This document shows positions 50,948-60,370 of a stretch of DNA of 64,000 nt, one piece after another. This stretch comes from Hyperoplus lanceolatus. Taxonomy: Eukaryota > Chordata > Actinopteri > Uranoscopiformes > Ammodytidae. The DNA lies in the NCBI GenBank assembly GCA_026929865.2, contig CM049402.1:28921001-28985000 (forward strand). Reading direction: 5' to 3'. A program made the position numbers and the translations under genes. The notes beneath the pieces are model-generated. The model made no database searches and had not been told where the DNA came from. It was given only the letters and a program-made list of their open reading frames with translations. Position 1 is the first letter of the stretch, and every line of letters starts with the position of its first letter.

Positions 50948-51347
50948 CTAAGACCTTGAGACCACAGCTGCCTGCCGCGGCTTCAGCAATGGAAGTTTTG
51001 AACATCGACCACTCGGGTTCAATGCCCCCAACCTCCACAGGGATGCTAGAAAAGCTCTGCAGGAGGTGCAAATTAAAGATCTCTTGAACAGGGGCCTCCG
51101 CTAGACGTTCCCAGTTCACCCGCACTACCCGTTTGGGCTTACCAGGTCTGTCCAGAGTCTTCCCCCACCCTTTGACCCAACTCACAACCAGATGGTGATC
51201 AGTTGACAGCTCCGCCCCTCTCTTCACCCGAGTGTCCGAAACATGCGGCCTCAGATCAGATGATACGATCACAAAATCGATCATCGACCTTCGGCCTAGG
51301 GCGCTCTGGTACCATGTACACTTATGAGCATCCTTATGTTCGAACAT
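50915..51347 (-). pseudogene. LINE endonuclease C-terminal part and linker
   Basis: This stretch carries on the APE domain in a shifted frame: FEHKDAHKCTWYQSALGRR, then SMIDFVIVSSDLR (residues 21-33), and ELSTDHHLVVSW (46-57), the conserved Asp-His end of the fold. A linker follows (ERLAEAPVQEIFNLH ... SRGGNPR). The frame is shifted once more near 50915, where the reading passes to the reverse transcriptase frame at TPWWTSVVREAV. The open stretch continuing to 50835 in this frame is out of phase and meaningless. Confidence 0.85.
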
Positions 51348-51355
51348 GGTGTTTG

Positions 51356-52192
51356 TTAACCATGACCAGCACAGAAGTCTAACAACAAACGGCCACTCGG
51401 GTTCAGATCAGGGAGGCCGTTCCTCCCAATCACGCCTTTCCAGGTGTCTCCATCATTGCCCACGTGCGCGTTAAAGTCTCCCAGCAGAATTATGGAGTCC
51501 CCTACCGGAGCCCCATGCAGGACTCCGTTCAGGGTCTCCAAGAAGGCCGAATACTCCGAACTGCTGTTTGGTGCATACGCACAAACAACAGTCAGAGTCT
51601 TCCCCCCCACAACCCGGAGGCGTAGGGAGGCGACCCTCTCGTCCACCGGGGTAAACTCCAACGTAGTAGCGCCCAGCCGGGGGCTCGTGAGTATCCCCAC
51701 ACCGGCCCGGCGCCTCACACCTTGGGCAACTCCAGAGAAGAATAGAGTCCAACCCCTGTCCAGAAGTACGGTTCCAGAGCCAAGACTGTGCGTGGAGGTA
51801 AGCCCCACCAGATCTAATTGGTAGCGCTCCACCTCCCGCACCAGTTCCGGCTCCTTCCCCCACAGCGAGGTGACGTTCCACGTCCCCAAAGCCAGCCTCT
51901 GCCGCCCGGGTCTGGTCCGTCGTGGTCCCCGCCCTTCACTGCCACCCTGTATGCAGCGCACCCGACCCCAGCGGTTCCTCCGATGAGTGGTGGGCCCATC
52001 CGTTGTAGAGGAGTGTGTTGCCACGTAGCTTTTTCGGACTGTGCCCGGCCGGGCCCTGTGGCAGACCCGGCCACCAGACGCTCGCAGGCGGGCCCCCTGT
52101 CTGGGCCTGGCTCCAGCCGGGGGCCCCGGGCTTCCTCCAGGCAGGGTCTCTCCTCCTCGTTTGTGTTGTTCCATGAGGTCTTTTTGAACCAT
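51356..52192 (-). pseudogene. LINE endonuclease (APE) domain, N-terminal part of the ORF
   Basis: The 278-residue stretch has a Pro/Arg/Gly-rich N-terminus (residues 1-99). The exonuclease-endonuclease-phosphatase fold then begins at [11 protein letters not shown] (100-110) and includes VCAYAPNSS (203-211) and the catalytic-loop motif [11 protein letters not shown] (236-246). It nicks target DNA to prime reverse transcription. At the position where many APE domains have Glu (LxxTE), this copy has TSTHS (132-136), so that catalytic residue may be placed elsewhere in this family. The frame ends at a stop created by a single-base shift just after LDFCAGHG; the domain continues at 51347. Confidence 0.85.
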
Positions 52193-52344
52193 TCTTAGTC
52201 GGGCCCCTCACCTGAGACCACTTTGCCTTGGAAGACCCTACCAGGAGCACTAGGCTCCGGACAACACAGCTCTCAGGTTCACAGGGGCACACAAACCTCT
52301 CCACCACGGTAAGGTGATGGTTCCCGGAGAGGAACATTGAACAT

Positions 52345-52936
52345 ATAGCCTATTAAATAAATTAGTTATAGTTATACAATTTAGGCCAAGTTAAATAGGT
52401 TGTGTCAATCTTTGTTTAAATCATAGATAGTTACTGCTGTTGACTGCTTTCTTTATAGGTCCATGGTTGACTGCAGGGCTGTGAAGCGCTAACTTCCTGT
52501 TCTTACCTGCTTCAAAATAAGAGTCAACTGGCATTTGGCTAGTAACCGACTTTTATTGTGAAGGCGCACAGGAAATGTTCTGTTTGCACACACACTAACT
52601 TGACTGCGTTAATTTAAAGATAGCCGTCTCCTTCCTGTTTTAACCGTTGGTGAAGTTATACGCTATAGTCGCCGCACAAGCACAGATCCCGAGCACACAT
52701 CTTTCACCAGCCAAAGTGGAGGGTAGACTTAATAACTTACTCGCCTAAGACTACATTCACCCGCATTTGGAGAGTGTCAATGTAGAGCCCTCTAAGCAGT
52801 ATTGTGCATAGCTCCTCTGTGTCTCAAACAGACAGCATCTGCTCATTAGCACTGGTGCGACTGGACTTGTATTCATCATCGCACGTGATCAATTTCAGTA
52901 GCAAATGCGATCAAAACTGTCGCACTGTACAGCCCT

Positions 52937-52939
<3 letters not shown>
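52345..52939. other. Unique DNA, nothing recognised
   Basis: About 600 bp between the LINE and the AT microsatellite with no gene or element recognised. Confidence 0.45.

Positions 52940-52990
<51 letters not shown>
52940..52990. repeat. (TA)n microsatellite
   Basis: About 24 TA units directly before a Tc1 terminus. Tc1 elements insert at TA, so a TA array is a natural target, and slippage from the duplicated TA may have lengthened it. Confidence 0.95.
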
Positions 52991-52993
<3 letters not shown>

Positions 52994-52995
52994 CA

Positions 52996-54086
52996 CAGTT
53001 GTGTTCAAAATAATAGCAATGTGTTTAAAAAATGTGAGGCAAGATCAAAATCCTTATCATAGCTTTGATTTACAAACACGCAAATGCATTGCACATTCTA
53101 TTCCAAATCCAAATATGAAGAAACATTTGTCAAATGCTTCTTCAATTTTACAGAAAGTGAAGAAAAAGGAATTTTAGACTGTTAAAAAAATAGCAGTGTC
53201 TGCATTTTTCTTTACAACTCAAACATGTACTGTATCAACTGGAAAATGAAGATTTAGCCTCCCTATGAATTACTGAACTAATATTTAGTTGTATAACCTC
53301 TGTTTCTGAGAACTGCTTTACATCTGTGTTGCATGGAGTGTTTCAGCCCAGGACGATTGGACTACATTCCACAATTCCTCTGCATTTCTTGGTTTTGTCT
53401 CAAAAACAGCATTTTTTATGTCACCACATAGGTTTTCTATTGGATTAAGGTACAGGGATTGGGCTTGCCACTCCATAACGTTAATTGTGTTGGTCTGGAA
53501 CCAAGATCTTGTTCGCTTACTGGTGTGTTTGGGGTTGTTGTCTTGTTGGAACACCCATTTCAAGGGCATTTCCTCTTCAGCATAAGGCAACATGACCTCT
53601 TCAAGTATTCTAATGTATCCAAACTGATCCATGATCCATGGTATGCGATGAATAGACCCGACACCATAGTATGAGAAACATCCCCATAACATGATGTCTG
53701 CTCCACCATCCTTCACTGTCTTCAAAGTGTACTGTGGCTTGAATTCAGTGTTTGGGGGTCGTCTCACAAACTGTCTGCGGCCCCTATTCAAGTTCAGTGA
53801 TTCATAGGGAAGCTAAATCTTCATGCATTTTTCAGTTGCTACAGTAAATGTTTGAGTTGTAAAGAACAATGCAGACACTGCTATTTTTTGAACAGTCTAA
53901 TATTCCTTTCTCTTAACTTTCTGTAAAGATGAAGAAACATTTGACAAATGTTTCTTCATATTTGGAGTTGGAATTGAATGTGCAATGTCCCCAATGCATT
54001 TGCGTGTATGGAAATAAAAGCTATTATTAGGATTTTGATCTTTACTCAATTTTTTAAACACACTGCTATTATTTTGAACACAACTG
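52996..54086 (-). mobile_element. Second Tc1-like transposon family, internally shortened copy
   Basis: The ends are CAGTTGTGTTCAAAATAATA and its complement (..TATTATTTTGAACACAACTG). The terminal repeats are long (about 260 bp: 52996-53260 against about 53815-54086), with complementary text such as AACTCAAACATGTACTG / CAGTAAATGTTTGAGTT. TA follows the right end (54087-54088). The interior keeps only the last half of the transposase. It belongs to a different family from the elements at 21.0 and 34.1 kb. At 1.09 kb it is shorter than the 1.3-1.7 kb of full Tc1 elements. Confidence 0.88.
53318..53791 (-). pseudogene. Tc1-like transposase catalytic half
   Basis: 157 open residues begin within RRQFVRRPPNTEFKP and include VKDGGADIMLWGCFSYYG (27-44), the string before the DDE core, and WVFQQDNNPKHTSKRTRSWF (79-98) with catalytic Asp at residue 84. 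QSLYLNPIENLCGDIKNAV follows with Glu at residue 119, giving 34 residues between, i.e. DD34E. The usual SPDLNPIEN is changed to SLYLNPIEN, losing a conserved Asp. The N-terminal DNA-binding domains and the first catalytic Asp region are missing. The start Met is internal to the original protein. Confidence 0.88.
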
Positions 54087-54088
54087 TA

Positions 54089-55403
54089 TACTAAATAAAA
54101 CATTTTTTAGAGCCAACATAAAAAAGTGATGCTCATAGTTTGAAAATAGCGAAACTGTGCAATGTGTATCAGGGGCAAAACCTAAGAAATCTAAATTTGA
54201 TAAGAGTAAGCCTACGACATAGCCGACCGAGTTGTGTTTGTTTGTTTGTTCCCATTGGCACTCGTCTGATCGTAAATTAAAATGAAGACACCAACACTAA
54301 CTTTGTGTCGGCTGGCTCTGGTGTTGTGGGTAAATCTCTAAATTCACCAGCTGCTGCTCTCCCTGCTTTCATCCCACAGCTAAATAATGGCTGAGGCTCA
54401 GGCTGTATTTACAGGATAATGAAAGGGTGCAGCTCTCGCTTTTTCACATGCTCACACAGCTGACAGTCACATCCAGGTCATGCTCAAACAAACAGGGCGC
54501 ACACACACACACACAAACAGACACAAAAAAAACCGCACACAAACACACACACGCAGAAACACACCCACACACACACTCAAACTTACACACACCTGTGAAA
54601 TTAATGATCGCAGTTTGTTTGTCCTCGTCAGGATCATGTTTGTCTCATTTAGCTACCATTGTTGTGACGATGGCAACTGTATGTCAACACATTTGAGAGT
54701 GGAACATGCAGTGGGACAAGCTTGGATTAGGTGTGTGTGTGCTGTTGCATGTCTGAATTTAAATGACCAAAAAAAACAACAGCAAATTAAATTCTTATTT
54801 CTTGCTTTGAGCCACTTAGTCCATTGGGATTTGTTTACTCCGTTGCCAAAACTTGTTGTTTTACCCAATTAAGTTGTTTGTTCAGTGAGTAGTGTTCAAA
54901 TTTTCCGCAAAAATGATTTGTGTGCCGTCTAAAGGTAAGTGTAAAAACACGTTTGATTTGAAATCGGTGAAAATACATCACAGAGGAGCTGTGCTTCCTT
55001 ATTTCAGATGACTGCAACAATTAGAAATGCGACACAACCCATGAAATTAAAACAATTTCTCATTAAGCACTTAATGATTAATTAACTCCAAAAAAAACCT
55101 TCTTTGTAAACATCCTTTATTAATACAGTATATGCCGTGCTAAGTTAATACACATTAGTTGAGCATTCTTGTAGTCACCAATGGCTCACTAAGCAGAGTG
55201 GTTTTACACAACTCAGTTTACAGCAACTGAAGAATAAGACAAGCAAGGACAATAAGGGGAAGTACTAAAATAAAAAAAATATACTTTACAACATACCGTA
55301 AGGGGCAGCTGTGCTTCAGGAGTATACGGCGAACACTTATTGCAGGTTGCTTTGAACTCTGGCTCCTGTCTTATGAGAGAGTCCCATGTTTGCCAAGGCC
55401 AGG

Positions 55404-55443
<40 letters not shown>

Positions 55444-56603
55444 ACACAGATCAATGGGTGAATGAAAAGCAAATTGCAAAGTGCTAAGTGTATTATACTT
55501 TACAAAGTGGTATTAGTGTATTCCATTTACCATTAACTACATGGTTGTTTGACAGACAGAGATGTGTTCTTTCGCACCATTCAGCAACACAGGATATGAG
55601 TAGGAGTAGGATGTGTGGCTGCAGAACAAGGGCACAGCTGTGCAGTTCAACCTAATTCACTTACTGTATGTACAAGCAGCATTTTAATTGCTCTATTAAC
55701 CGAGGGAGATGATTCACAGAGACGCCTCCAATTTCAAACTGATGGATGAGCTTGGGATGAAACATTCAGAGGAGTATTTATTCTACACTTGATGCAAAAA
55801 TAAGTTTTGACTTTGAAATTGCCGCTACGCTGTAATGAATTAACATTGCTTGAAAACCAATAGCAGTATTGTTTGTCAAGGAGTTTATCAATATTTCGGT
55901 ATGGACCAATTACAAAGCTGTTCCAATTTAGTATCCGTTCTTGAGACCCATCCCTAGTGATATTGTGATAAAAAAACTTCTAATTAGTAATCCCTACAAA
56001 TTTCCACTGCGGCCACAGTCTGATACTGCTCATTCCTGTTGCACCATGATTGTTAAAAACAGGCCCACGAGACGGTGTGTTGCAATGGAAGATGTGCTCC
56101 TTTCTTACGATGAACAAGGGCGCTGTTTATTTTGAGTCAATCCATATACAGTCCCGCTGCTGCAAGTACTCACTGCGGGGCTTGTGTATTAATCGACGGC
56201 TGAAAATAGTCCCCAAGAAATGCTCTATTTACTCCTGTTTGACTAACGTGTGCTAAAAAACTAAGTAGGCAGCTTTTTAAGGAAATGCCTGGGCCTGTTT
56301 TAAAAGATGAAACCAGACATTTGTGACCTGCTTGTTAGATTTTACCTCCTCAGTGGAAAGGGGCTTGGGGCCACCACAGACAGCTGGGAGAAATATGTTG
56401 AGGGATGGACTAACAGTTTAAGAATTTCCTCAGGGTTTGGTGACATTCTTTAAAACACGCTAAGTATGTTTTAATCAGTGTATTACCACCTGATCATAAA
56501 AGTGTTTTATTACTTTAGAATGAGCGTTTTATATCTGCATAGGAGCGGGGTGTGCCGCCATGTTGCACCGCTATGTTTCTACAGTAGTAATGCAAGGACA
56601 AAC
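54089..56603. other. Unique DNA with CA/GT repeats
   Basis: A degenerate CA-rich stretch lies at about 54497-54595 and a (GT)n microsatellite at 55403-55442. No gene or element boundary was recognised. AT-rich segments around 55040-55110 and 55920-56260 are unremarkable. Confidence 0.45.
55403..55442. repeat. (GT)n microsatellite
   Basis: About twenty GT units with one GC interruption near the start. Confidence 0.95.
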
Positions 56604-56893
56604 TTAAAGGTGCTGTAAGCGGAATGGTTCTTTTAGCTAACTTCCTGTCAGTTACTGCAGTTAGCAGTCCCCTCGCTCGTCCCTACGTCACCACATTAAT
56701 GCACTGCGGTCTTCAAGCAGCGAGTTATGTTGCATCATCTCAGATCCATAAGTGTGATAAAACATGATAAAAACCATCAAAACAGACATTGGGAAGGATT
56801 TTTACCTGCTCCGCCATTGTAGCAGGTGCAATATGCTTTCTGCCTTTTAGATTTATTTATTATGACATTGAGTGTCCTTTTTTATGTTGTTTC

Positions 56894-57073
56894 TTTTTTT
56901 AGATATTCTTTGGGCATTTTTATGCTTTATTGATAGTGCAGAGAGACAGAGGTGACATGGGGCAGAGAGGGGAGTGACATGCAGAGAACGACCACGGGTG
57001 GGAATCGAACCCGGGTCTACTGCTGGGTCCGGCCCGGGAGGGGGACGCCTTACCAACTGAGCTAAAGGCGCCC
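56894..57073 (-). mobile_element. tRNA-derived SINE (family A, copy 2, reversed)
   Basis: On the minus strand: GGGGCGCCTTTAGCTCAGTT (box A region), GACCCGGGTTCGATTCCC (box B, about 57002-57018), CTCTGCATGTCACTCCCCTC, and a tail with AATAAAGCATAAAAATGCCC. Similar T-rich flanks (CCTTTTTTATGTTGTTTCT at about 56876 and CCTTTTTTGTTATTTCT at 57074-57090) look like an imperfect target duplication. It is longer than the copy at 4089-4243, retaining a CCCCATGTCACCTCTGTC section that copy 1 lacks. Confidence 0.85.
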
Positions 57074-57090
57074 CCTTTTTTGTTATTTCT

Positions 57091-57233
57091 GTGTCTTGTT
57101 TTTATATTGTTTTTAACTTAAATTGCTTGTCTGTTTTTTCTGTGTGTGTCATGCACTTTCAGTTGGCAATCCCAATTTCTTTGTATAGGTGACTGTACAA
57201 TGACAATAAAGACTATCTTATCTTATCTTATCT
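57091..57233 (+). mobile_element. LINE 3' tail fragment
   Basis: T-rich text leads to GTATAGGTGACTGTACAATG, then ACAATAAAGACTATCTTATC and a (TTATC)n tail at about 57212-57232. Tails of the form GTGCAATGACAATAAAGGCT followed by 5-base repeats are typical of CR1/L2/Rex1-group LINEs in fish. It probably begins left of the SINE, near 56845. No coding part remains. Confidence 0.6.
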
Positions 57234-57746
57234 TTGGCGCATAAACATTCACCCATCTGTTGCTCTGGCGTGCACCGGCAGTGAGACCATGAGTGAGGTG
57301 GGTGTCGGTTTGTAGCGTTCTCTCTTCTAATTGGATAAAAATGTTGGGATCCTCTAATAAGTTTATTTGCCGATTACATGCAGAGCAGCTGACTGAGAGA
57401 TCGGCTTTATGAAACGCGCACATTATGTAAGTGATCACTGTATGAATAGAGAGCGATTTAACACTTATATTATCATAAATAAACCGCTTACTTCACTTCA
57501 CTTCAACAGCCTTACAGGATTTTGTGTATAGTCGGTGTCTGCCGGAAATGCACCTGTTGAAAGATGAAGAAGAAATGCTATAGAATAAATAACGGGAAAA
57601 CATCTTCAACTCATCCCTTTATATTGTGGAAAGACTTGATGCTTTGGTGGACAATGCCATCTTTAGTACGAGATTCTTGTCCTTGAAGGCCACTGTATCT
57701 TTTGTAAATTCTCTGGGGAGGGTAGCGACGGTGCATTGCAATTTAG

Positions 57747-57861
57747 ATTTTTCCCCACTAGACGCCACTAAAATACTGCTTTATTACAGGCTGCACCTTT
57801 AATGATTTTTCCCCCCTAGATGCCACTAAAATACTGCTTTATTACAGACTGCACCTTTTAA
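57747..57861. repeat. Tandem duplication of the element's right end
   Basis: Two direct units (about 57747-57802 and 57803-57861) share TTTTTCCCC..CTAGA, GCCACTAAAATACTGCTTTA and ACTGCACCTTTTAA-type text. The terminal 55-59 bp of the element is thus present twice in a row. Confidence 0.85.
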
Positions 57862-58033
57862 TGCCTCGTTTCCACCGAGTAGAGCGGGTCGGGTTGGAGC
57901 GGCTCAGAGCGGGACAGCTCACTTTTAAGAATCTCGGTGGTGTTTCCACTGCCGACCCTACCCTTACTGGTAGGGCGGGGTTTAGGCTGGACTGCGATAG
58001 CCAGAATGTGGATCAAACTATCGGGCTGTGGAA

Positions 58034-58118
58034 CAACTGTGGTCAAGCCAGTGGTCTCTCCTTTTTGCTTGGTCAAACCAGCCGCTTATTTATTTATTCC
58101 CCCAGTGTTGTTGTGAGC
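58034..58118 (+). repeat. 85-bp direct repeat, unit 1 (unit 2 at 60205-60289)
   Basis: Both units run from CAACTGTGGTCAAGCCAG through TTTTTGCTTGGTCAAACCAG and TTATTTATTCCCCC to GTTGTTGTGAGC. They lie on either side of the nested Harbinger element, in the same orientation, and differ at few sites. Nearby ACAGAGACGG also occurs after both. Confidence 0.85.
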
Positions 58119-58642
58119 ACAGAGACGGCTCGCTGCAACTGATAGAGGCCACGTTTCCCAGATTCGTTAAGAGCCTCTTTGGAACAAAGTACTTCTTTGG
58201 AGCACTCTTAAGAACGCTGTGAAAGAAGAATGCGTTTCCCAGATTCGTTCTTAGCGAAAGTAGCTCTTTCACTAAGACGGAACTGTAAGATGGAGCTGAC
58301 CCACTCTTACAACCTTCTTAGCGACCAAATCATCAGTGATCATGCCGCGTCTGGGAAATTTATTTCCTCCACTTTTCGAAATAATAAAACAATGCTCAAT
58401 GTGGACCACTGGCGCAATAAACATAGACTAATAGAAGAGAAAAAAAAATGTTTTAATGAATTAGACGTTTAAGTTTTCCACACACGTGAGTTTATAGTAC
58501 TACTACACATACAAAAAACATCAACAACCCTGTGGCATTTCACAGATATCAAAGAAACAGATTTAATTGAACTCAGCTGAACCTCATTCAGAGCGGCTCC
58601 ACCTGCTAAAGGCATTGCCAAAGTCCGCGCGTGTGAGAAACC

Positions 58643-58810
58643 ATGGCTGCAATACAACACCTTCTCGCTGCAAACCAACAGCCTCGCCGTGCGCAAAGCC
58701 AGACGGTTTACATAAATGCATACGTGCGTCGGCACTTCTCCCCACTGGACGTGCTATCAGACCGGGCCGTCCAGGCAAAGTACTGCCCCGTGCGGAGATC
58801 ACTCTGGCGT
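58643..58810 (+). pseudogene. Possible Harbinger transposase N-terminal remnant
   Basis: The frame starts MAAIQHLLAANQQPRRAQSQ and continues TVYINAYVRRHFSPLDVLSD then RAVQAKY. A short Gln/Arg-rich start followed by 'YIN..(V/L)RRHFSPLDVLSDxAV' resembles the N-termini of teleost HARBI1-like transposases, before the DDE_Tnp_4 nuclease. What follows does not resemble the nuclease. The assignment rests on pattern memory, not an alignment. It faces the Myb-like gene (convergent). Confidence 0.35.
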
Positions 58811-59150
58811 GGTGTCTCCACACATCCAGAGCAACCTGCTGCAATTTTGCCTTCAGCCCGGAGATGCAGCCCCTGGCTGTGGTGCGTTTTTAGGAACATA
58901 TCAACCTCTTCTGAGGTCCAACAACCCCAGCCCCTACCTCTTCACCACTAAACCATAAACCCACAACCACCACAGCACCCATATCAACTGTCAGGCCTGA
59001 AGGCTGAAATAAATAAATAGAACCAGCAGATGTAGGCTACATGTAACGTCCTGCACACTATGATTATTGCTGCAATGTCCAGGTGCTTCACCTGAAAGTC
59101 TGGCACTGGAATGCTGTTGAAAGGGTGCACAATACGCACACGTCATTAAC

Positions 59151-59591
59151 CTACGCTAGGTTTGACACCCTCATTTCAATGCAAAATGATCCACACAATA
59201 CATGGTTGTAATGGAAACCAAAGTAGTTTATTGAAACAATATGGGGGAGGGGTGACTCCGCGCTGTCTTTTCTGGGCATCTGCATCACCTGCAACGAAGG
59301 GAGATTGATTAGTGAAACCTTCGCACTCTTCCTTTTTGTTTGGTTCTGGAACTCCTGCCACTTCTTCCTCACAGCACGCCAGTCACGCAGGCCACATGGG
59401 CTGGAGGGGTACATATTTTCGGCTATGGCCTGCCTAACACGGTTCTTCACTGTGATGTTCTTTTTGCCCCTTGTTCCCCCGAATAAAACTCCCCGGTGCT
59501 GCCAGACCTCGTCCACTAAGACGCCCATCTCCTCCGCGGTAAACGACGGTGCCCGCTTGTTTCTTTTGCTGCCGCTTTCTTCCATTCTCAC
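59151..59591 (-). CDS. Harbinger Myb/SANT-like (trihelix) DNA-binding protein, C-terminally altered
   Basis: 146 residues. After a basic start (SGSKRNKRAPSF) the segment from about 14 to 90 has the three-helix Myb/SANT-like pattern with Trp at 30, 71 and 78: FTAEEMGVLVDEVWQHRG, KNRVRQAIAENMY, then RDWRAVRKKWQEFQNQTKRK. This is the class of the second protein of Harbinger transposons and the domesticated NAIF1, which binds transposon ends and helps bring the transposase to the nucleus. After residue 90 the text is unlike the family. A short GT...AG segment there (GTTTCACTAATC...GTTGCAG, 30 bp) may be the edges of an intron whose middle was lost. AATAAAC (about 59231) could serve in polyadenylation. 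It lies inside the nested Harbinger. Confidence 0.75.
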   Translation of the reverse strand: MRMEESGSKRNKRAPSFTAEEMGVLVDEVWQHRGVLFGGTRGKKNITVKNRVRQAIAENMYPSSPCGLRDWRAVRKKWQEFQNQTKRKSAKVSLINLPSLQVMQMPRKDSAESPLPHIVSINYFGFHYNHVLCGSFCIEMRVSNLA

Positions 59592-60370
59592 ATCACATGT
59601 GTGTGCCTATATCCACGGGGTATATATGCGCTAATGGGCTTGATTACTACTTGGATACACTTGTTGCCACACACACATCCGCACCCATACACCCCCCCAC
59701 ACACACAATACATGCGTAGCCTAATTCCAACAGTGTGGGGGAGACCACGGGGCGCTGTGTGACTTATGCGCTGATAAAGAGGTGGGTGATCGATTCGCTT
59801 GGCATCGATTTATTCAATTTCAGCACCACCGCGGTGGACAGCTCCCACTAAAGAGCTTCTTTCGCTTCATCTTACGGCTTCTCCAAAGATGGCACTTAAG
59901 AAGCCATTTGGGAAACACCCGTATCTTAGTGCTACTTCTTAGGTGAACCCTGCTTTCGACCCTTCTTTGGTCCCAAAGAACGATCGAATCTGGGAAACGC
60001 GGCCAGAGACAGTGAGCGAACAGCGCTGGCTGCGGCAGCTACGTGACATCGAAGCAGTGGGACACAGTGCATCCAACTGATTAATTTAATGACGAGGAAA
60101 AACACCACACAATAAACAGTGCCGCGCTCACATTTTTGCCAAAACACAAGACTCTCTTCACTCTAGCCGAGGTGACTACACACGGCGGAAATTATTATTT
60201 CGACCAACTGTGGTCAAGCCAGCGTTCTCTCGTTTTTGCTTGGTCAAACCAGCCGCTTCTTTATTTATTCCCCCCATGTTGTTGTGAGCGTGTATTTACT
60301 ACTATCTATGGCGTAAACACACAGAGACGGTCCGATCCGACCCGCTCTACTCGGTGGAAAAGAGGCATAA

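Larger units (their letters stand above)
48967..52332 (-). mobile_element. Almost whole RTE-like non-LTR retrotransposon (LINE)
   Basis: An exact 12-bp duplication AACATTGAACAT bounds it (48955-48966 and 52333-52344). It is 3.37 kb, the usual size of RTE-type LINEs. On the minus strand it holds a short 5' part (52193-52332, starting CTCTCCGGGAACCATCACC), an apurinic-type endonuclease, a reverse transcriptase, and a GAT-repeat 3' tail (48967-48989 region). There is no RNase H domain and no poly-A tail. The coding region is one long frame broken by two single-base frameshifts (near 51352 and 50915). I recognise the family as one very common in teleosts. RTE is favoured by size, single ORF and tail; an I/Nimb placement cannot be excluded without a tree. 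Confidence 0.9.
56604..57861. mobile_element. TTAA-flanked DNA element carrying LINE and SINE insertions
   Basis: It begins TTAAAGGTGCTGTAAGCGGA and ends GCTTTATTACAGGCTGCACC then TTTAA at 57802; a second end copy ends TTTTAA at 57861. TTAA edges and TTAAAGGTGC/GCACCTTTAA ends suggest a piggyBac- or Kolobok-type non-autonomous element. The interior includes a LINE 3' tail and a reversed SINE (below), which explain its 1.2-kb length. No transposase frame. This family differs from the TTAAAGGTGGAGTC MITEs elsewhere in the window. Confidence 0.65.
58147..60004. mobile_element. Nested PIF/Harbinger transposon, internally decayed
   Basis: The termini are GGCCACGTTTCCCAGATTCG and GGCCGCGTTTCCCAGATTCG (complement), with the 3-bp repeat AGA on both sides (58144-58146, 60005-60007). 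A second, inner copy of the terminal word GCGTTTCCCAGATTCGTTC lies at 58231-58249, and CATTTGGGAAACACC lies near the other end (59908-59922). The element contains a Myb-like gene remnant (minus strand) and a possible transposase N-terminus (plus strand), which matches the two-gene plan of autonomous Harbingers. The catalytic DDE part of the transposase is missing. Confidence 0.8.
57862..60367. mobile_element. Harbinger-type MITE, split by a second Harbinger element
   Basis: The ends are TGCCTCGTTTCCACCGAGTA and its complement (CTACTCGGTGGAAAAGAGGCA), followed inward by GAGCGGGTCGG, a terminal repeat of about 30 bp. TAA at 57859-57861 and 60368-60370 is a 3-bp TWA duplication, as expected for PIF/Harbinger. 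An 85-bp direct repeat occurs within it (58034-58118, 60205-60289), one unit on each side of the nested element. Without the insertion the MITE would be about 650 bp. Confidence 0.82.

Noticed and set aside
51818-52198. Plus-strand frames over the LINE 5' part
   Set aside because: Shadows of the minus-strand endonuclease gene; GC-rich composition keeps all frames open.
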